The notes below the pieces were generated by a model. That model made no database searches, had not been told where the DNA came from, and saw only the letters and a program-made list of their open reading frames with translations. From positions 41,347,840 to 41,411,839 of the forward strand of contig CM055265.1 of the NCBI GenBank assembly GCA_029237695.1: DNA of 64,000 nucleotides, given 5' to 3'. The DNA comes from Conchocele bisecta (lineage: Eukaryota > Mollusca > Bivalvia > Lucinida > Thyasiridae). Positions 1-11,913 of the stretch are shown one piece after another. The number at the start of each line of letters is the position of its first letter. Position 1 is the stretch's first letter. Both the position numbers and the translations under genes were made by a program.

Positions 1-119
1 TGTCAAAGCATGTTGTAACTTATTCTGAAGTGCTGTCCGAGCATGTTTTTGATGATAAAAATGGCAAATAGAAAATAAACAGCAGACGACAAAAATTTAG
101 ATAGTGGTGTAAGGGTTAA
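1..119. mobile_element. TTAA MITE family P1, right half at window edge
   Basis: Contains AAGTGCTGTC, AGCATGTTTTTGATGAT, ACAGCAGACGACAAAAAT and ends GGTGTAAGGGTTAA, as in the complete P1 copies. The left half is cut off by the window start. Confidence 0.7.
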
Positions 120-323
120 AATTATTTTATTTAATTGTGCTGTAATAACCCTAAATATTCATCCACCATTAAAATGGGTTTTCCAAAAGACATTGTATAA
201 ATATTTGGACATTCCTTGCTGTGAGAACCCAAAGCGTTGTGTGTTTCCCAGAATAATTGTGTCCGATTATTTAGGTTTATTACGGTATAACAATATGTAC
301 TATTACTATTACTAAAACTCAAT

Positions 324-660
324 AATTCCAGCACAAAAATATTTACACAATTCCCTAACATTTGATTGGCCCGTAGCAAGTCTCTGTCCAAAATTTATAT
401 CCCAGTAAACTCCCACGCCGAACTAATTTCCATAACCGTCAGGCGCAGTTAAAATAATTCTTAAGAAAACGGAAAATAAACACATTTTCTTGATGAATTT
501 ATTTCAAATGCTGGAATTATAAGGAATGAATGGCCCTTTTGTGGAATTTATCAGGGATATAAATTTGGAAAAGTCGCGGGAATACTGGACGAAGGCCGGA
601 CCCGCGACTTTTCCAAGTTTATACCCCGATAAATTCCACAAAAATGCCATTCATTCCTAT
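324..660. mobile_element. MITE family N1, copy 1
   Basis: AATTCCAGCACAAAAATATT through TTAAGAAAACGGAAAATAAA to the stem GAAAAGTCGCGGGAATACTG and inverse, ending CATTCATTCCTATAA. Confidence 0.7.
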
Positions 661-670
661 AATAGGCCCT

Positions 671-2545
671 GTTTTGTCATCGTCCAGTCATACAATATGG
701 CTGCCACTGGAGAATTGAGGCTTATGAGATTTGTGACCAGTGTAGTTTCTGATAAACTAGCACACACTTTTATCCCGTCAACGCAGTGCCTATGTGCCGT
801 GAAAGAAGGTGCCATGAAACATATTTGATATCCTGTCAATACGACCTCATGCCCGTAGCCAGGGGGGTGCGTTGGGTGCGTCCGCACCCAACTTTTTCGG
901 ACAAGCCAAGATTGTTTTTGCTCATGAACACACAATCACGTTACCTGTCACCAGTGCAGAATGTGAACACGCCGGTAGTGCATTGAGGCGACTTCACCAC
1001 TATTCACGTGCATCTATGACCAGTAGTCGTCTTTCTTCGCTGGCGCTCGTATACATTCATTATGGCTTCAAACACGATGTTCGGGAAATAATATCCTGAT
1101 TTGTACGCCTACATTCTCGTAGGATGGAATTGGAATCACTCTTGTATTAGTCCAAATATTTAGACTCCGTGTTGAATATTTTGTTTGAATGGGAAATACA
1201 TTATACGTAACAGCCATATAAATACAGCAGTTTGTTATATCAAAGGTATGTGGTGAATTCATGGTGTATTCTTCAGCCAGATACGACACGGCAGATTGAA
1301 ATTCCGTATTCCACTCAGTGGCTTTCTGAATCCATATTCCACTCTGTTCTCGTTTTGATTTGCCAGAACTACTTGTCATCAGGAAAGTTCGGAAAATCAT
1401 AATGATGTCCTTCAAATGAGAATAACCCCGTAAAAGCTAGTCATTTTCACTTAAAATGCATGCTGTCAACGGACAATACACTCGATGTAGGATATTAGTC
1501 GGGATATGTTTAGAAAATAGGACAGAAAATGGTAGCTGAAATTTGACGTCGTTTCTGGTCGCGTGTCACTAGCGCGACGTCTCAGTGCTAGGCGATAAGC
1601 CGAATGACTGCCGTCAAAGCACCGCGCAGAAAATAATTACCGGTCCAACTTTGTAATCCAATTATACGATTTTTCAATGCAATATGTGTGTTTTAAATGT
1701 TTGACTGGTATATAATAAACGCAATATTAGTACAGTAACTTGATCCTTGGACCGGAAAGCTCTCATTGGTCTTGGGCAGATCATGCAGCTGATCAACTCG
1801 ACTGCATCTCGTTGATCCAGCTGATCTGCCTAATTCCAACTCGAGCTTTCACCGCCCAAGGATCAAGTTACTTTACTAATATTATATATGTATAGTGACG
1901 TCAGTGTGAATAACAAAATGTAACAAATATTCAAACTATGTGTGAGCTGACAGCGTGTATGTAAACTTACAGTGGAGATACGTGTGTACGGAAGGTTTCT
2001 GATAGTATGCTTCACAATGTGATTATAACACCTTTCTTGTGAGAAATTCGATAAAAGTCAAATTTCCTACTCAAAATAGCATATAATTCCTACTCCTCAA
2101 TAAAGTCGTAAATGTCACAGAATGCAGGATTTAGCGTCTAAATTTCAAAATTTTCTTCGGGGAGGACCCCCAAACCCCCCGTCGCAGAAATGGGGCGGGG
2201 GGGTAAAACCTCCCTCCCGGACCCATCCCCCGTCCCAACTTCGTGGCTCGTATTCACCGCTTCGCGGCTCATTACGCACCCAACTATTTTGAAGGTTGGC
2301 TACGGGCCTGGACCTAATCACAATTCATACGCATCATTCGTGTTGGTGACTACTTTCCCCAGTATACTTCTTGAGTTGACTGAATAGTCTGATGGAAATG
2401 GAACCGTTTACAGTGTGAGGGTTAAATTTGGCAAATAAAAACGATATCGCCAGAAAATAAAATTAAGTGCATGTCATTTTCTGAATGTCAAATCAATTTC
2501 CATTACGACCCTCAATTTCCAATTGCGTTTGCTCTCTACCCATTC
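671..2545. other. Intronic stretch, no gene found
   Basis: A V1 fragment at 695-750, TTTGACTGGTATATAATAAA and an inverted pair near 1737-1870 (AACTTGATCCTTGGACCGGA / TCACCGCCCAAGGATCAAGTT) that looks like a small MITE. The 115-aa minus frame at 1068-1415 shows no recognisable domain. Confidence 0.4.
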
Positions 2546-2547
2546 CG

Positions 2548-2650
2548 TGCGTCATTCAGACATGACTGACGTCATACTTATATTTACGTCAATAAGTCTA
2601 CTACGTCATTTAAAATAAAAATGGCTGCTCCCAGTGATTCCAGTCAGGTA
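2548..2650 (+). promoter_or_regulatory. CRE-motif cluster before a candidate mini-exon
   Basis: A full palindromic CRE (TGACGTCA, 2567-2574) and three CGTCA half-sites (about 2549, 2585-2591, 2602-2608) lie within 60 bp. An ATG at 2621 opens nine codons (MAAPSDSSQ) that run straight into a good donor, CAG/GTAAGG (2645-2653). This looks like a short first coding exon with its own promoter. It ends in phase 0, so it cannot splice to LRRCC1 exon 1 (which needs phase 1). It would have to join another exon not seen here, or be chance. Confidence 0.3.
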
Positions 2651-3232
2651 AGGAAATAAACGAAACAAAATGGTGTTTGTGTTGTTGATTTTTATTCTGG
2701 ACAGATCACAATCGTTGCAGAATCTGCCCCAAATGGAAATGGATAGGTCTGGTGAATTTTGAGAGTGTATTTCGTTGAACAGAAACTGTATTTTCACATT
2801 GTCGGTGACAAAATATAAAGTATCAACAGAACATTTATCTGTTGAACCTGCCTGAAGTACACGTTTTAATGGTTAATTCGGGATGGATGGTTGCCATTCT
2901 AAATAGGATTAAATCGTAAAGCTGCCATCTTGTTTTTTTTCATTTCCATGATTCACGAACGTTGAAAAGAACAGAAACAAAATCGTTGTAACATTTTAAG
3001 ACTATTCGTGAAATATTTTGATGTGTAAAGTTCCTAAAGTCTAAAACAATTATTGATCAATTTACTGTCATGACTGTTGATTAAGGGATTTTACAAGCAT
3101 ACTTTATCCAACTATGTTCTGTGCGCCAATGAGTGTTTGATGTAATTCGGTTCTAACTTATCTCGCTTTTGAAGGCTAAATTAACTAAATTAAGTTGATT
3201 TAAATGCTGTTTTAGAATGTTGAATGATAAAT

Positions 3233-3535
3233 AGAATAGTAGGTTAGTGCCGTGCATGGGAAAAAATATCTGGCTCGGCAGAGCCTCGCCCATCCAGTTT
3301 ACTAAGCCTCGCCAGCTATTTTTTCCCATTCACCGCACTAACCTACTATTCTCTATCTATTTTCCTTATTTCTGAACCAAAGTATATGTTGTGACCACTC
3401 ATTTGAACCGTCTTGGCAAGACGGTTCAAATGAGTGGTCACAACATATACTTCTGATGAGAAATAAAGAAATTCTTGAGCCTTGCCAGATATTTTTTCCC
3501 ATTCACGGCACTAACCTACTATTCTCTATGTATCC
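3233..3535. repeat. Nested palindromes, with a perfect 73-nt inverted repeat
   Basis: AGAATAGTAGGTTAGTGC and its inverse bound 3233-3345, and the inverse occurs again at 3511-3528. Between them 3380-3452 is a perfect palindrome: 36-base arms starting AAGTATATGTTGTGACCACT around a single G. A decayed relative is at 44945-45010. Confidence 0.8.
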
Positions 3536-3627
3536 TGATCTATGTTGCTTGTTAGAAGCATGCATGATGCTTGTTTCTCTGATTGAATGGTGAACAGAGC
3601 ATGTATTTTCATTCACCATCTTTATAT

Positions 3628-3869
3628 GTGTCTGTGACTGGAGAAATGGGGCTTACAGGTTTTGCGACCAGTGTAGATCCAGATCAGCCTGTGCATCCGC
3701 ACAGTCTGATCAGGATCTGCACTGTTCGCCATTCCATCAACGAAACACCCGTATAATGCTTTAACAAGCAATATAGATCGTTATCAGGGTATATGAGTTT
3801 GTTATTTGATCAGGAGCTACACTGGTCACATATCTCATAAGCCCCATTTCTCCAGTCACGGCCACAAAT
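3628..3869. mobile_element. MITE family V1 ending 10 bp before LRRCC1 exon 1
   Basis: Left end TGTCTGTGACTGGAGAAATG and right end, inverted, GTGACTGGAGAAATGGGGCT, about 65 bp of inverted repeat. Other copies or halves: 30741-31300 (split), 34023-34135, and fragments at about 695-750, 7508-7590, 29468-29547, 32423-32467 and 47480-47575. Confidence 0.75.
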
Positions 3870-3879
3870 ATGATTACAG

Positions 3880-3998
3880 CGAAGGAAGAGGGTGAGATGA
3901 AAGATATAGCGATAGACGCGACCGGCCGACTCAAACAGGCCGTGATGAGTGAGCGCGAGGTTAAACTCCGGCTCAAGGACGAAAACGAGAAACTAAAG
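3880..3998 (+). CDS. LRRCC1: LRRCC1 exon (window exon 1), coiled coil
   Basis: Acceptor TGATTACAG and donor AAG/GTATTT bound a 119-nt exon. It enters in phase 1 (two bases CG complete a codon) and leaves in phase 0, giving 39 full codons that start KEEGEMKDIAIDATGRLKQ and end KDENEKLK. The other two frames contain stops. The charged heptad pattern fits the LRRCC1 segment around human 'TTDRLKEIIFRERNSKGQ'. G+C is clearly higher than the flanks. The acceptor's pyrimidine tract comes from the end of a MITE (3628-3869). Confidence 0.8.
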
Positions 3999-4087
3999 GT
4001 ATTTTTGTACAGTCTGTAACTGGCAAAATGACCGTATTTCTCCACTCACAGTCACAAAGAAATGTTTTGTCTCACATACACCAGTTA

Positions 4088-5183
4088 TTGTCGCGCCTGC
4101 TTTAGCAGAAGGTGCAACTGTAGTCGCCACTTTTTCTGTCATCGTCTTTGCCCGAAATGTCAAAAAGTTTGTTCAAGCTGGTATAACTTTACTATTACCG
4201 GTACTTGACAGATTGCTTCAATGTTTGGACACTTGATACATATGAGCATTTGGAACACACTCATGCCGCCATTAACATGACCTTGACCTTCTTTACCTTC
4301 ACAAGTTTGCGGAAACACATAGCCATTTTTTGCGTCAAAAGGTTTGTAAAAGTTTCTTCATCATCGTATAACATTAATCTTACTTGATGGATTGCTTCAA
4401 TGTTTGGACACTTGATTTACATTTAAGCATTTGGAACACACTCATGCTGCCATTAACATGCCTTTGACATTTTTTGACACTTCGCCATTTTTTTGTGTCA
4501 AAATGTTTGTACAAGTTTCTTCATCATCGTATAACATTAATATTACTTGTTGGATTACTTCAATATTTGGACACTTGATACATGTAAGCATTTAGAACAC
4601 ACTCATACTACCATTGTTACATGGTTTCCGTTGTTTGCACATATGTGCAAACAAATAGCGCATGCTGTTTGCACATGGCTTTAGGCAATGCTCATTCCGG
4701 GGCCGCGTGTAATGGAAATGCCTTCATGACGTCACTACGCGGAAGTGCCTTCATGACGTCACTACTTCATGACGTTCATGACGCGGCCCCGGAATATGCA
4801 TACCGAAAAGTATCTACGTGAATGGGACGATTTATAAAAGTACTGAACATACTGAATATAATGCTCAAATTACATCAGTTTTTTGTTGTAACAATAACGT
4901 TTGATCATGTCCAGCCGTGTGCAAACGTTTGCTGTGGCCCGAGGGAACTGTTTGAACCCGCGGCCTGCGGCCTTGGGGTTCAAACAGTTCCCTGGGCCAC
5001 AGCAAACGTTTGCACACGGCTGGACATGATCAAATCATATATTAACATGACCTTCACCTTCGCATGGTTGTGGAAACACTTAGCCATTTTTTCTCTCAAA
5101 AAGCCCATGATCAAAAAGCCCATGATCATGTTACAGTCAAATGCATTGGCAGGCGCGATACCGCTTCCATGGCGAAAATCTTG
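4088..5183 (+). mobile_element. Helitron-like element, family A, with ~175-bp tandem units
   Basis: 5' end TTGTCGCGCCTGCTTTAGCA with partial hairpin CTGCTTTAGCAG. Three internal units start near TGTCAAAAAGTTTGTACAAG (about 4158, 4330 and 4497) and carry ATTGCTTCAATGTTTGGACA and CATGACCTTGACC. The 3' end has hairpin CGCTTCCATGGCG then AAAATCTTG. Two other palindromic insertions lie inside (4692-4796 and 4895-5036). It begins 90 bp after LRRCC1 exon 1. Confidence 0.55.
4895..5036. mobile_element. Palindromic insertion inside a family A element
   Basis: Arms of about 65 bp starting GTTTGATCATGTCCAGCCGT and ending ACGGCTGGACATGATCAAA around GCGGCCTGCGGCC. Near-perfect pairing. Confidence 0.7.
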
Positions 5184-5239
5184 TTATGCTTCTCTTACGC
5201 TTGGTGACTGGCATCAACAATTTTATGGGGGGCGCATAT

Positions 5240-5604
5240 ACAGGGTTCACACAGGTCTTGAATTTGACATCTTACTTGAAGATAATCCTTGAAAATGATC
5301 AATTGCCTTGAAAAACCCTTGAAAAACCCTTGAAAAAACAATAATAACCTTTAAAAAAAACCTTGAATATTAACCGGCCCACTTTGGTGAAAACACCACC
5401 ACCAAATTCAATTAATTGGTCTAAACGACACCAGCCTTAAATACAATGGCCAAAACGGCTCCAGTCTTAAAAAGCTTTGTATCGGCTCTGGCTAACAATT
5501 TGGGTCATTGTAAAAAAAAAAGTCCTGAAATTTGAATATTTAATGTCTTGAAAAAACCTTTGAAAAACCCTTAAATTATGCTAGTGAAAGTTTTATGAAC
5601 CCTG
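5240..5604. mobile_element. TIR element with CCTTGAAAAAC repeats
   Basis: Ends CAGGGTTCAC and ATGAACCCTG are inverted. The interior has a run of CCTTGAAAAACC units (5288-5375, 5545-5575). Possibly hAT-like; no coding sequence. Confidence 0.5.
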
Positions 5605-5609
5605 AATTA

Positions 5610-6040
5610 TAGCGTTACCTGCATCCGTACGTCCCGTGCTGTCCTGTCCTGTCCGTCACAAATTTAACGCTCGGGTAACGTTCTTATACTTGCTGTTTCC
5701 TTTCACATACTAACTGTTCCATATTTCACACATGCGTTCCTCTATCATGCTGTGACAAATCCACGATCCTCGGGCCCCCGCTAAACCAAGGTTAAGGTCA
5801 CATACTTCCTGCATTCAAAACCTTAACACTCGCTAAATTTCTTATAATTTCTGTTTCTTTTCACGTACCGGCAACTGCTTCTTATTTCACACATGCGTTT
5901 CTCTGATGGTCTTCTATCATGCTGTGACAAATCCACGATCCTGCAGCCGTTTGTGTTTTCAAATGTGCCCTCATTTTCTTTGGCCTCCAGCGGGGGCATC
6001 TGTTTGCCAACAGGCCATATTTGTAGTTACATATTTTTCT
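5610..6040 (+). mobile_element. Family F-like tandem units, fragment
   Basis: Two to three units similar to those at 24-25.6 kb (TTTCACACATGCGTTCCTCT, CATGCTGTGACAAATCCACG, AAGGTTAAGGTCACATACTT). They are followed by GCCAACAGGCCATATTTGTAG, which resembles a hairpin-plus-TAG 3' end. Strongly diverged. Confidence 0.45.
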
Positions 6041-6237
6041 GTGTCTCTATATTCACGTTTAGCATTTGTGCTTAGATCTTTTGTTTTGTTTATAACATTT
6101 AATCCCTTTTCGGATTTTGATAATTATTGCCAGCGATATATATGTGTCTAGACGTGCTGCTTTGTTGTAAATGTGCCCCATGCCATGCTTCCTTGCATTT
6201 AAGTTTAGCGTTTATGTCTTGTTTGTCAATAATATTT

Positions 6238-6367
6238 TAACCCTTTGACCGCTACTGACAACAATTGTCTTCTGTTGATGCTTTTATATCTTGCCTTATT
6301 TCTCAATAAAAACATGGTTTGACAGCACTTCAGAATCATTTCCAAAAAATAAGCGGTGTAAGGGTTA
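6238..6367. mobile_element. TTAA MITE family P1, internally deleted
   Basis: TTAACCCTTTGACCGCTACT at one end and GCGGTGTAAGGGTTAA at the other, with CATGGTTTGACAGCACTTC inside; most of the right arm is missing. Confidence 0.65.
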
Positions 6368-6369
6368 AC

Positions 6370-8880
6370 TACTTATGAGACTTTGATCATTGACAAAATA
6401 CAATCTCATGACCCTTATCCTTTTCTGTCACCCCTATGTAACTGACATGGACTATTTCTGAGACTGTTACATTACTTTATCGTGGTATTGGCAAAAAGTG
6501 TAGATCCAGATGAGCTCAAGCAAGTAATTTTCATATTTTTTAAGAACAAAAACACCCCCCTTTTCATAAATGGACCAGTCTGAAAATCATTCTGTGACGA
6601 TTGGATTGGTTGCAATATTAAGATATCAAATATATTCAGCACATTTGTTGGGGATACCAATTTTAGAAATGGTATTTATTTGGTGTCATCTTGGTGTTGC
6701 AGTTATGAAAATTGAAATCAAAAGAAGTCTAAAATTTATTTTACAACGATTATAAAGAAGCGCGAGAGAACTTATACGAATGCTTTGATGGTACAGTATG
6801 TAAAGGTGTTTATGTGGGGAAAATGGAATACCCGGAGCAAATCCACTTGTCCGGTGTGGCAACCACCATTCCATCTCACATACTTCCCCTGTCGAGGATC
6901 GAACATGTTTAGTCTGCAGGAAAATCTTCCAGCCAGGCTTTCAGATATTCCTCCTTTATTTGGGGGAATCGTTTCAAGTACTTTTTTAAAAAAAATTGTG
7001 TGCCCTGTGCACTTTCGCACAATACTTGAACTACTGGCATTATACCAGGATTCAAATTAAATTTAAATCTGCATGTGCAGTATTAATACCATTCGTTCTA
7101 TTGCTAAAATTGCTCCAGAATTCTCATCTCATCTGTGCTCTCGCAAAAAAAGGCTCCTACGGTATTTCCTTTGGGGCGACATTGTCGTAATTGCCTGCCA
7201 GTCTGACATCGGTTTTGCTACTCCTCATTCCGTCCATAAGGCCTTCTTAGCCAACCATTTAGTTTATTGTGTGATTGTGTGAGTCGCAGACTCTTAGCAA
7301 CTTAATCGGGATCTATACACTGATTAAAAGCGCAGACCTCATATGCCAGTTGGTTTGTTGTTTAAATTTTCAAATTAATAAAATGGTCACGATATGTGAC
7401 TCTTCTTAAGAATTACTTGTTTATTGCTTTCAAAACCACGGTAACGTGCAGAACGATCATGATTTACACTGGTCTAAAATGGATTGGCTGATATAAGGGA
7501 ACTTGTGACATTTTCGGTCAGCGTAGCCCCAGATCAGCCTGCGTGTCTGCACAGTCTGATCAAGGCTTTCGCTCTTTGCCATTCAGTCACTTAAGTAAGC
7601 AAAATATCGTCAGCAAAACAATTAGATTCGAATGCTATTGAGTTGCAACCCTTTCAATTTGACAGGCCTGTATAGAGGCCTGGGCAAACAGTGTAGATCC
7701 AGATGAGACGGCTCGTGACGAGCCGTCTCATCAGGATCTGCACTTTTTGCAAGTAATTTTCATATTTTTGAGATAAAAAAAACATCCTGTTTTCATAAAT
7801 GGACTAGTCTGAAAACCATTTTTGTGACAATTGGATTGGTTGCATGTGTAATTATATGGTCAATGGATCAAAACCTGTTATTATTTGGGTATAGCACTGT
7901 CAGATAGCTCATCATAAGCAATTGAGACACGCCATGTGATTTTGTACCTAAGAACATGTGCGATATCTCATGAAAAGTATTTACAATTTTTGACAATATT
8001 TTCCGTAAATGGCGTTGATAAAGTTGATAAATTTTCATTGCAAATGCGGAAGTCCGCATTTGCTATGAAAATTTTGTGATCTTTCGACGTCATTCTCAGA
8101 AAATTGACAGTTTCTGTAAATATATTTCATGAAAAATATCACATGTTCTTAGGTACAAAATCACATTGTCTGTCTCAATTACAAGACTTATGCAGACGTG
8201 CAGGTTATTTTCAGTGTTTGCTGGTTGCACATCTTGCAAGAGCCTTTTTCTTATAAAGCACTAAGAAATGCACATGCGCATTGACATGCCAGAATCCAGA
8301 GATGAGCTAGTTTGATGAGAATATGAAGTTTTAATTTCATATGGGATTTATGAAGCAAAACCCCGACATAATTGATGACGTGACTCCTCCGTAGCCATAA
8401 ATATCCAATATTGCATCTGAGCACCATGTCCCATATAATGTCACGGTATGAAACTCATAATGGGAAAAACGTGTAATATCAAATCTGTATTAAAGACCAC
8501 CTTGGAATAGCAGCCACGGTTTTGCTTTCCAAATTACTCAATTACTACGTAAATTATCCTACGAATCAAGACCACCTTTGAACAAAGGCCAGATTATATC
8601 TTTCTCTCGGACACAGAATGTTACTATTTTGTCTTGAACTTGTGTGTAACTTTTAAACCATAATGTTTAAATTGCATTTGCTATGAAAATTACACCAACA
8701 CTCGATGTCATTTACAGAAGATATCAGTTTCTGTGAATAGTTTTCATGTAAAATCGAACAATCATATGGCTGTCTCATTTGCAGCAATTAAATAATAAAA
8801 TCATGGGCTGTTCAGTTTACTGTGGATGCAAACATTTTGTCTGTTCTACATGTTGTAAAGTTTTACATATCGTACTACAG
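6370..8880. other. LRRCC1 intron 1 part, repeats only
   Basis: Holds P2 fragments (6420-6620; 7658-7850), a V1 fragment (7508-7590), the M1 copy (7924-8178) and M1-like pieces near 8680-8790. No supported coding sequence. Confidence 0.45.
7924..8178. mobile_element. MITE family M1
   Basis: GAGACACGCCATGTGATTTT ... AAATCACATTGTCTGTCTC with inner stem GCAAATGCGGA/TCCGCATTTGC. Internal pieces (TTCTGTAAATGGCGTTGA) also occur at 35.3-36.0 kb and 53.6 kb. Confidence 0.65.
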
Positions 8881-8884
8881 TGAT

Positions 8885-9452
8885 TGCTACAGCCTATTGT
8901 TTTAGCAGAAGGCGTGACTATAGTCGCCGTTTTTTCCGTCATCGTTGTCCGAAATGTCAAAAACTTTGTACAACCTTCGTCATCACTTTAATATTACTTT
9001 ACTGATTGCTTGATACATGTAAGCATTAGGAACACTCATGCCGCCAATTCACATGACCTTCACCTTTTTTACCTTCAAAGTTTTGCCGAAACACTTAGCC
9101 ATTTTTTTGTGTCAAAAACTTTGTACAAGCTTTCTCGTCCTGCTGTAACTTTCTTATTACTTGACGCATTCCTTCAATGTTTGGACACTTGATACATGTA
9201 AGCATTTGGAACACACTAATGCCGCCACTAACATGATATTTACCTTTTTTACCTTCACATTTTTGCTGAAACACTTAGCCATTGTTTGCATCAAAAACAT
9301 TGTACCAGCTTTGTCATCATGGTATAACTTTAATATTACTTGACAAATTGATTGAATATTTGGGTACTTGATACATGTGAGCATTTGGAACACACTCATG
9401 CTACCGTTAACATGACCTTGACCTTTTTTACCTTCACATTTTTGTGGAAACA
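8885..9452 (+). mobile_element. Helitron-like element, family A, 3'-incomplete copy
   Basis: Begins TTGTTTTAGCAGAAGGCGTG (5' hairpin partly lost) and has at least three of the ~175-bp units (CATGTAAGCATTTGGAACAC, TGCCGCCACTAACATGA). The end runs into half of a TTAA-type MITE (9453-9583) instead of the family's CTTG end. Confidence 0.5.
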
Positions 9453-9953
9453 CTTTATTTTCAATATTTCTCGACAAAAACCTGTTTCTCATGTGCTGTC
9501 AAAACAAGTTTTTTGTTAAGAATTAAGGCAACAATAAAAAAACAGTAGATGGCAATTTCCCTCTCCAGTGTAGGGAGGGTTAATGTAAATACTGGGATAT
9601 AAACGCAACACTATTCATTATACGGTAACACAATTTGCGATACAACATGTTAATGTCATGGCTCCCAAGTACTCCCAAGATATAACACAATTCACTCATA
9701 ATTGCATGCACCCCAATCATAGTGCTATAAAATTGTTGAAATGTTGAATGGGCATTTCCATTAAATATTAACCCTTTCAACAGTACAGACCTCTATCGTA
9801 GTGTTTGCAAACTGTGTAGATCCATATGAGACGGCTCGTTACAGAATCTGCATTTTTTGCAAGTAATTTTCATATTTTCTTAGAAAAAGCAGCCTGTTTT
9901 CATAAATGAACTAGTCTGAAAATAATGTGTCACAATTGGATTGGTCGGAAAAC

Positions 9954-10166
9954 CATGTTTCCTTAAAATGTTAACAGACATTACTTTTGATGTGCAATGA
10001 TCATACATACATGTATTATATATAATCTATTAAGAATATTATTTTTTCAGGTGACACATTTAATTAGTATAAATAATTAAAAAATATCATGCCTCATTTA
10101 CATATGAAAATAGCCTGATACCACGTGAATCACTATCAGTAAAATAAATATTACTAAATGATTATT
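9954..10166 (+). mobile_element. Dispersed repeat D1, copy 1
   Basis: TTCCTTAAAATGTTAACAGA, TTTTTTCAGGTGACACATTT and TATCATGCCTCATTTACATA to CACTATCAGTAAAATAA; the same order at 21183-21395. Confidence 0.65.
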
Positions 10167-10309
10167 ATCTGTATAGCGGGCACTCGTAATTTTTAGAACT
10201 GGTAGAATAGTGACACAATTATACACTTATTTAATTCCTATAAAGAACATGTTGTGCCTGCTGAGTGGACATGTACCTTTAATAATGTAAGGGTACCTGT
10301 CTATTGCAG

Positions 10310-10444
10310 CAACATCTACAAGAGGCTGTGGAGCACCTGTCCCGCAGCAAACAGACAGAGACAGAGCAGACCAAATCCCTCCGCGAGATGGAAGAGATGG
10401 CCGCTAAAACTGAGCGGGAAAAACTACAACAACAGACACACGAG
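10310..10444 (+). CDS. LRRCC1: LRRCC1 exon (window exon 2), coiled coil
   Basis: A 135-nt phase 0-0 exon between acceptor TCTATTGCAG and donor GAG/GTCAGT. It encodes 45 residues beginning QHLQEAVEHLSRSKQ and ending EREKLQQQTHE, all heptad-like and charged, with no cysteine or proline. It aligns with the LRRCC1 stretch around human 'LEKMERQKRQQQAAQ'. It sits between a MITE-terminus-like sequence (10240-10275) and a poly-T/simple region. Confidence 0.82.
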
Positions 10445-11569
10445 GTCAGTACAAATCATTTACATAAACCAGGGATTCCGCTGGTGATTTTTTTTTTTTT
10501 TTTTTGAAGTGGCGATTTTTTTATTTTCCTCAGCAGAATCCCTCATAAACTATCGTAAATATTCTGACACCATTTATTCCGGGGGAAATATAAAAATATT
10601 GTTTCCCACAACATGCAATATTTAGGGTTAGTATAGTTGTACTGGCTTATCACAATTACAATATTATGTCCTTGGGTACAATTTTTTTTGGAAACCCGTA
10701 TAAAATAGAATAGGGGTTTTCTCAAAACAAATTGTGTCCGAATATTTAGGGTTATTGTGGTAATCTGAATCACCTAACAATCTCCTGCACAATGTACTTT
10801 CAAGCAGGGCTTCTAAAAGGTTCAGTTTGTCGGTGCTGGACCGAATTTTGAAATCTCAGACCGATTGAGATTTGCAAACTATCCTTAAAATTTGGTCCGA
10901 AAATAATGAAATCCGGTTGCTATTTCCATATCAACCATGTAATGTACCAATGTTGACACCAAGTAATGTCAATTTTATGACACGGGTACGTACGAATGGC
11001 GTAGATCCTGATGAGGCGTCTCGTGAATAGCCGGCTCATCGGGATCTACAGTTTGCAAACATTTTGATAAAGGACAAAGGTACCATGTTAAAAGCGTTCA
11101 TCTGCAATCCAAAATAAAACAATCTGCATTATGATTCGTCTAGAGCTGTCGTTTCGCAATTTTTATGTCTTGCGAAAGCATGCGAATCGTCTCCTAAAGA
11201 CATGAGAACCGTCTCTCGTTTTCGCCATCTCGCCTTCCGCTTTTGGAAATATATTTTGCTGTAACCCGAATTATAAAACGCAGGTAACACAAGTCGACTT
11301 ACCCTGTGTTATAGACAGAAAATTTGGTTAATTTTGCTCATGCATGTTGATGCAGATTGCGAAGCAAAAACTCACTATCTTCCACCTGTGGGCGAGGTTG
11401 GAAAATAGAAAATAAACGGCAGACGACAAAAATTAAGATAGCGGTGTAAGGGTTTAAAAAAGAATTGTGTTCAAATATTTAGGGTTATTACGGACAGTAA
11501 TCTGAATCACCCAACCATCTCCTGTACAGCCTACTAGCAAGTACTTAAATATTGAATCCAAAACCATCT

Positions 11570-11876
11570 GTAGCCTATTTCATCAACATTGCAAAGAAAA
11601 CTTTTCTAGCAAAGTATACTTTGAGGGAGTAATCATTTATTTTTCCTGAAATGCATTATTTCATATAGAACTAACAAATGCATATATTTCATGATTAAAA
11701 GTATGCAGAATTATTATACTGAATTTATTACATTATCACAGCCAAATTGGCTGTGATAATGTAATAAATTCAGTATAATAAAAATTAATAAATTTATCAT
11801 AAAATTGAATATTTCTCCCTCAAAGTATACTTTGCTACTAAAGTATACTTTGCAATGTTGATGAAATGAGCTACTG
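11570..11876. mobile_element. MITE family T1
   Basis: Outer arms TTTCATCAACATTGCAAAG and CTTTGCAATGTTGATGAAA, repeated AAGTATACTTT blocks and a core palindrome TTATTATACTGAATTTATTA ... TAATAAATTCAGTATAATAA. Other copies: 44093-44556 (split) and 49279-49587. Confidence 0.75.
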
Positions 11877-11913
11877 ATCAAGGTCTAGTTCAAGCCAGTC
11901 AATGAACCATTCA

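Noticed and set aside
1068..1415. 115-aa minus-strand frame
   Set aside because: No recognisable domain, no splice partners; about what chance gives in A+T-rich sequence.
2621..3998. Mini-exon at 2621 as the first exon of LRRCC1
   Set aside because: Ends in phase 0 while exon 1 needs phase 1, and LRRCC1 should have a leucine-rich repeat region before this coiled coil.
4822..5292. 156-aa open frame
   Set aside because: Runs through both arms of a palindromic insertion and a Helitron-like 3' end; composition not protein-like.
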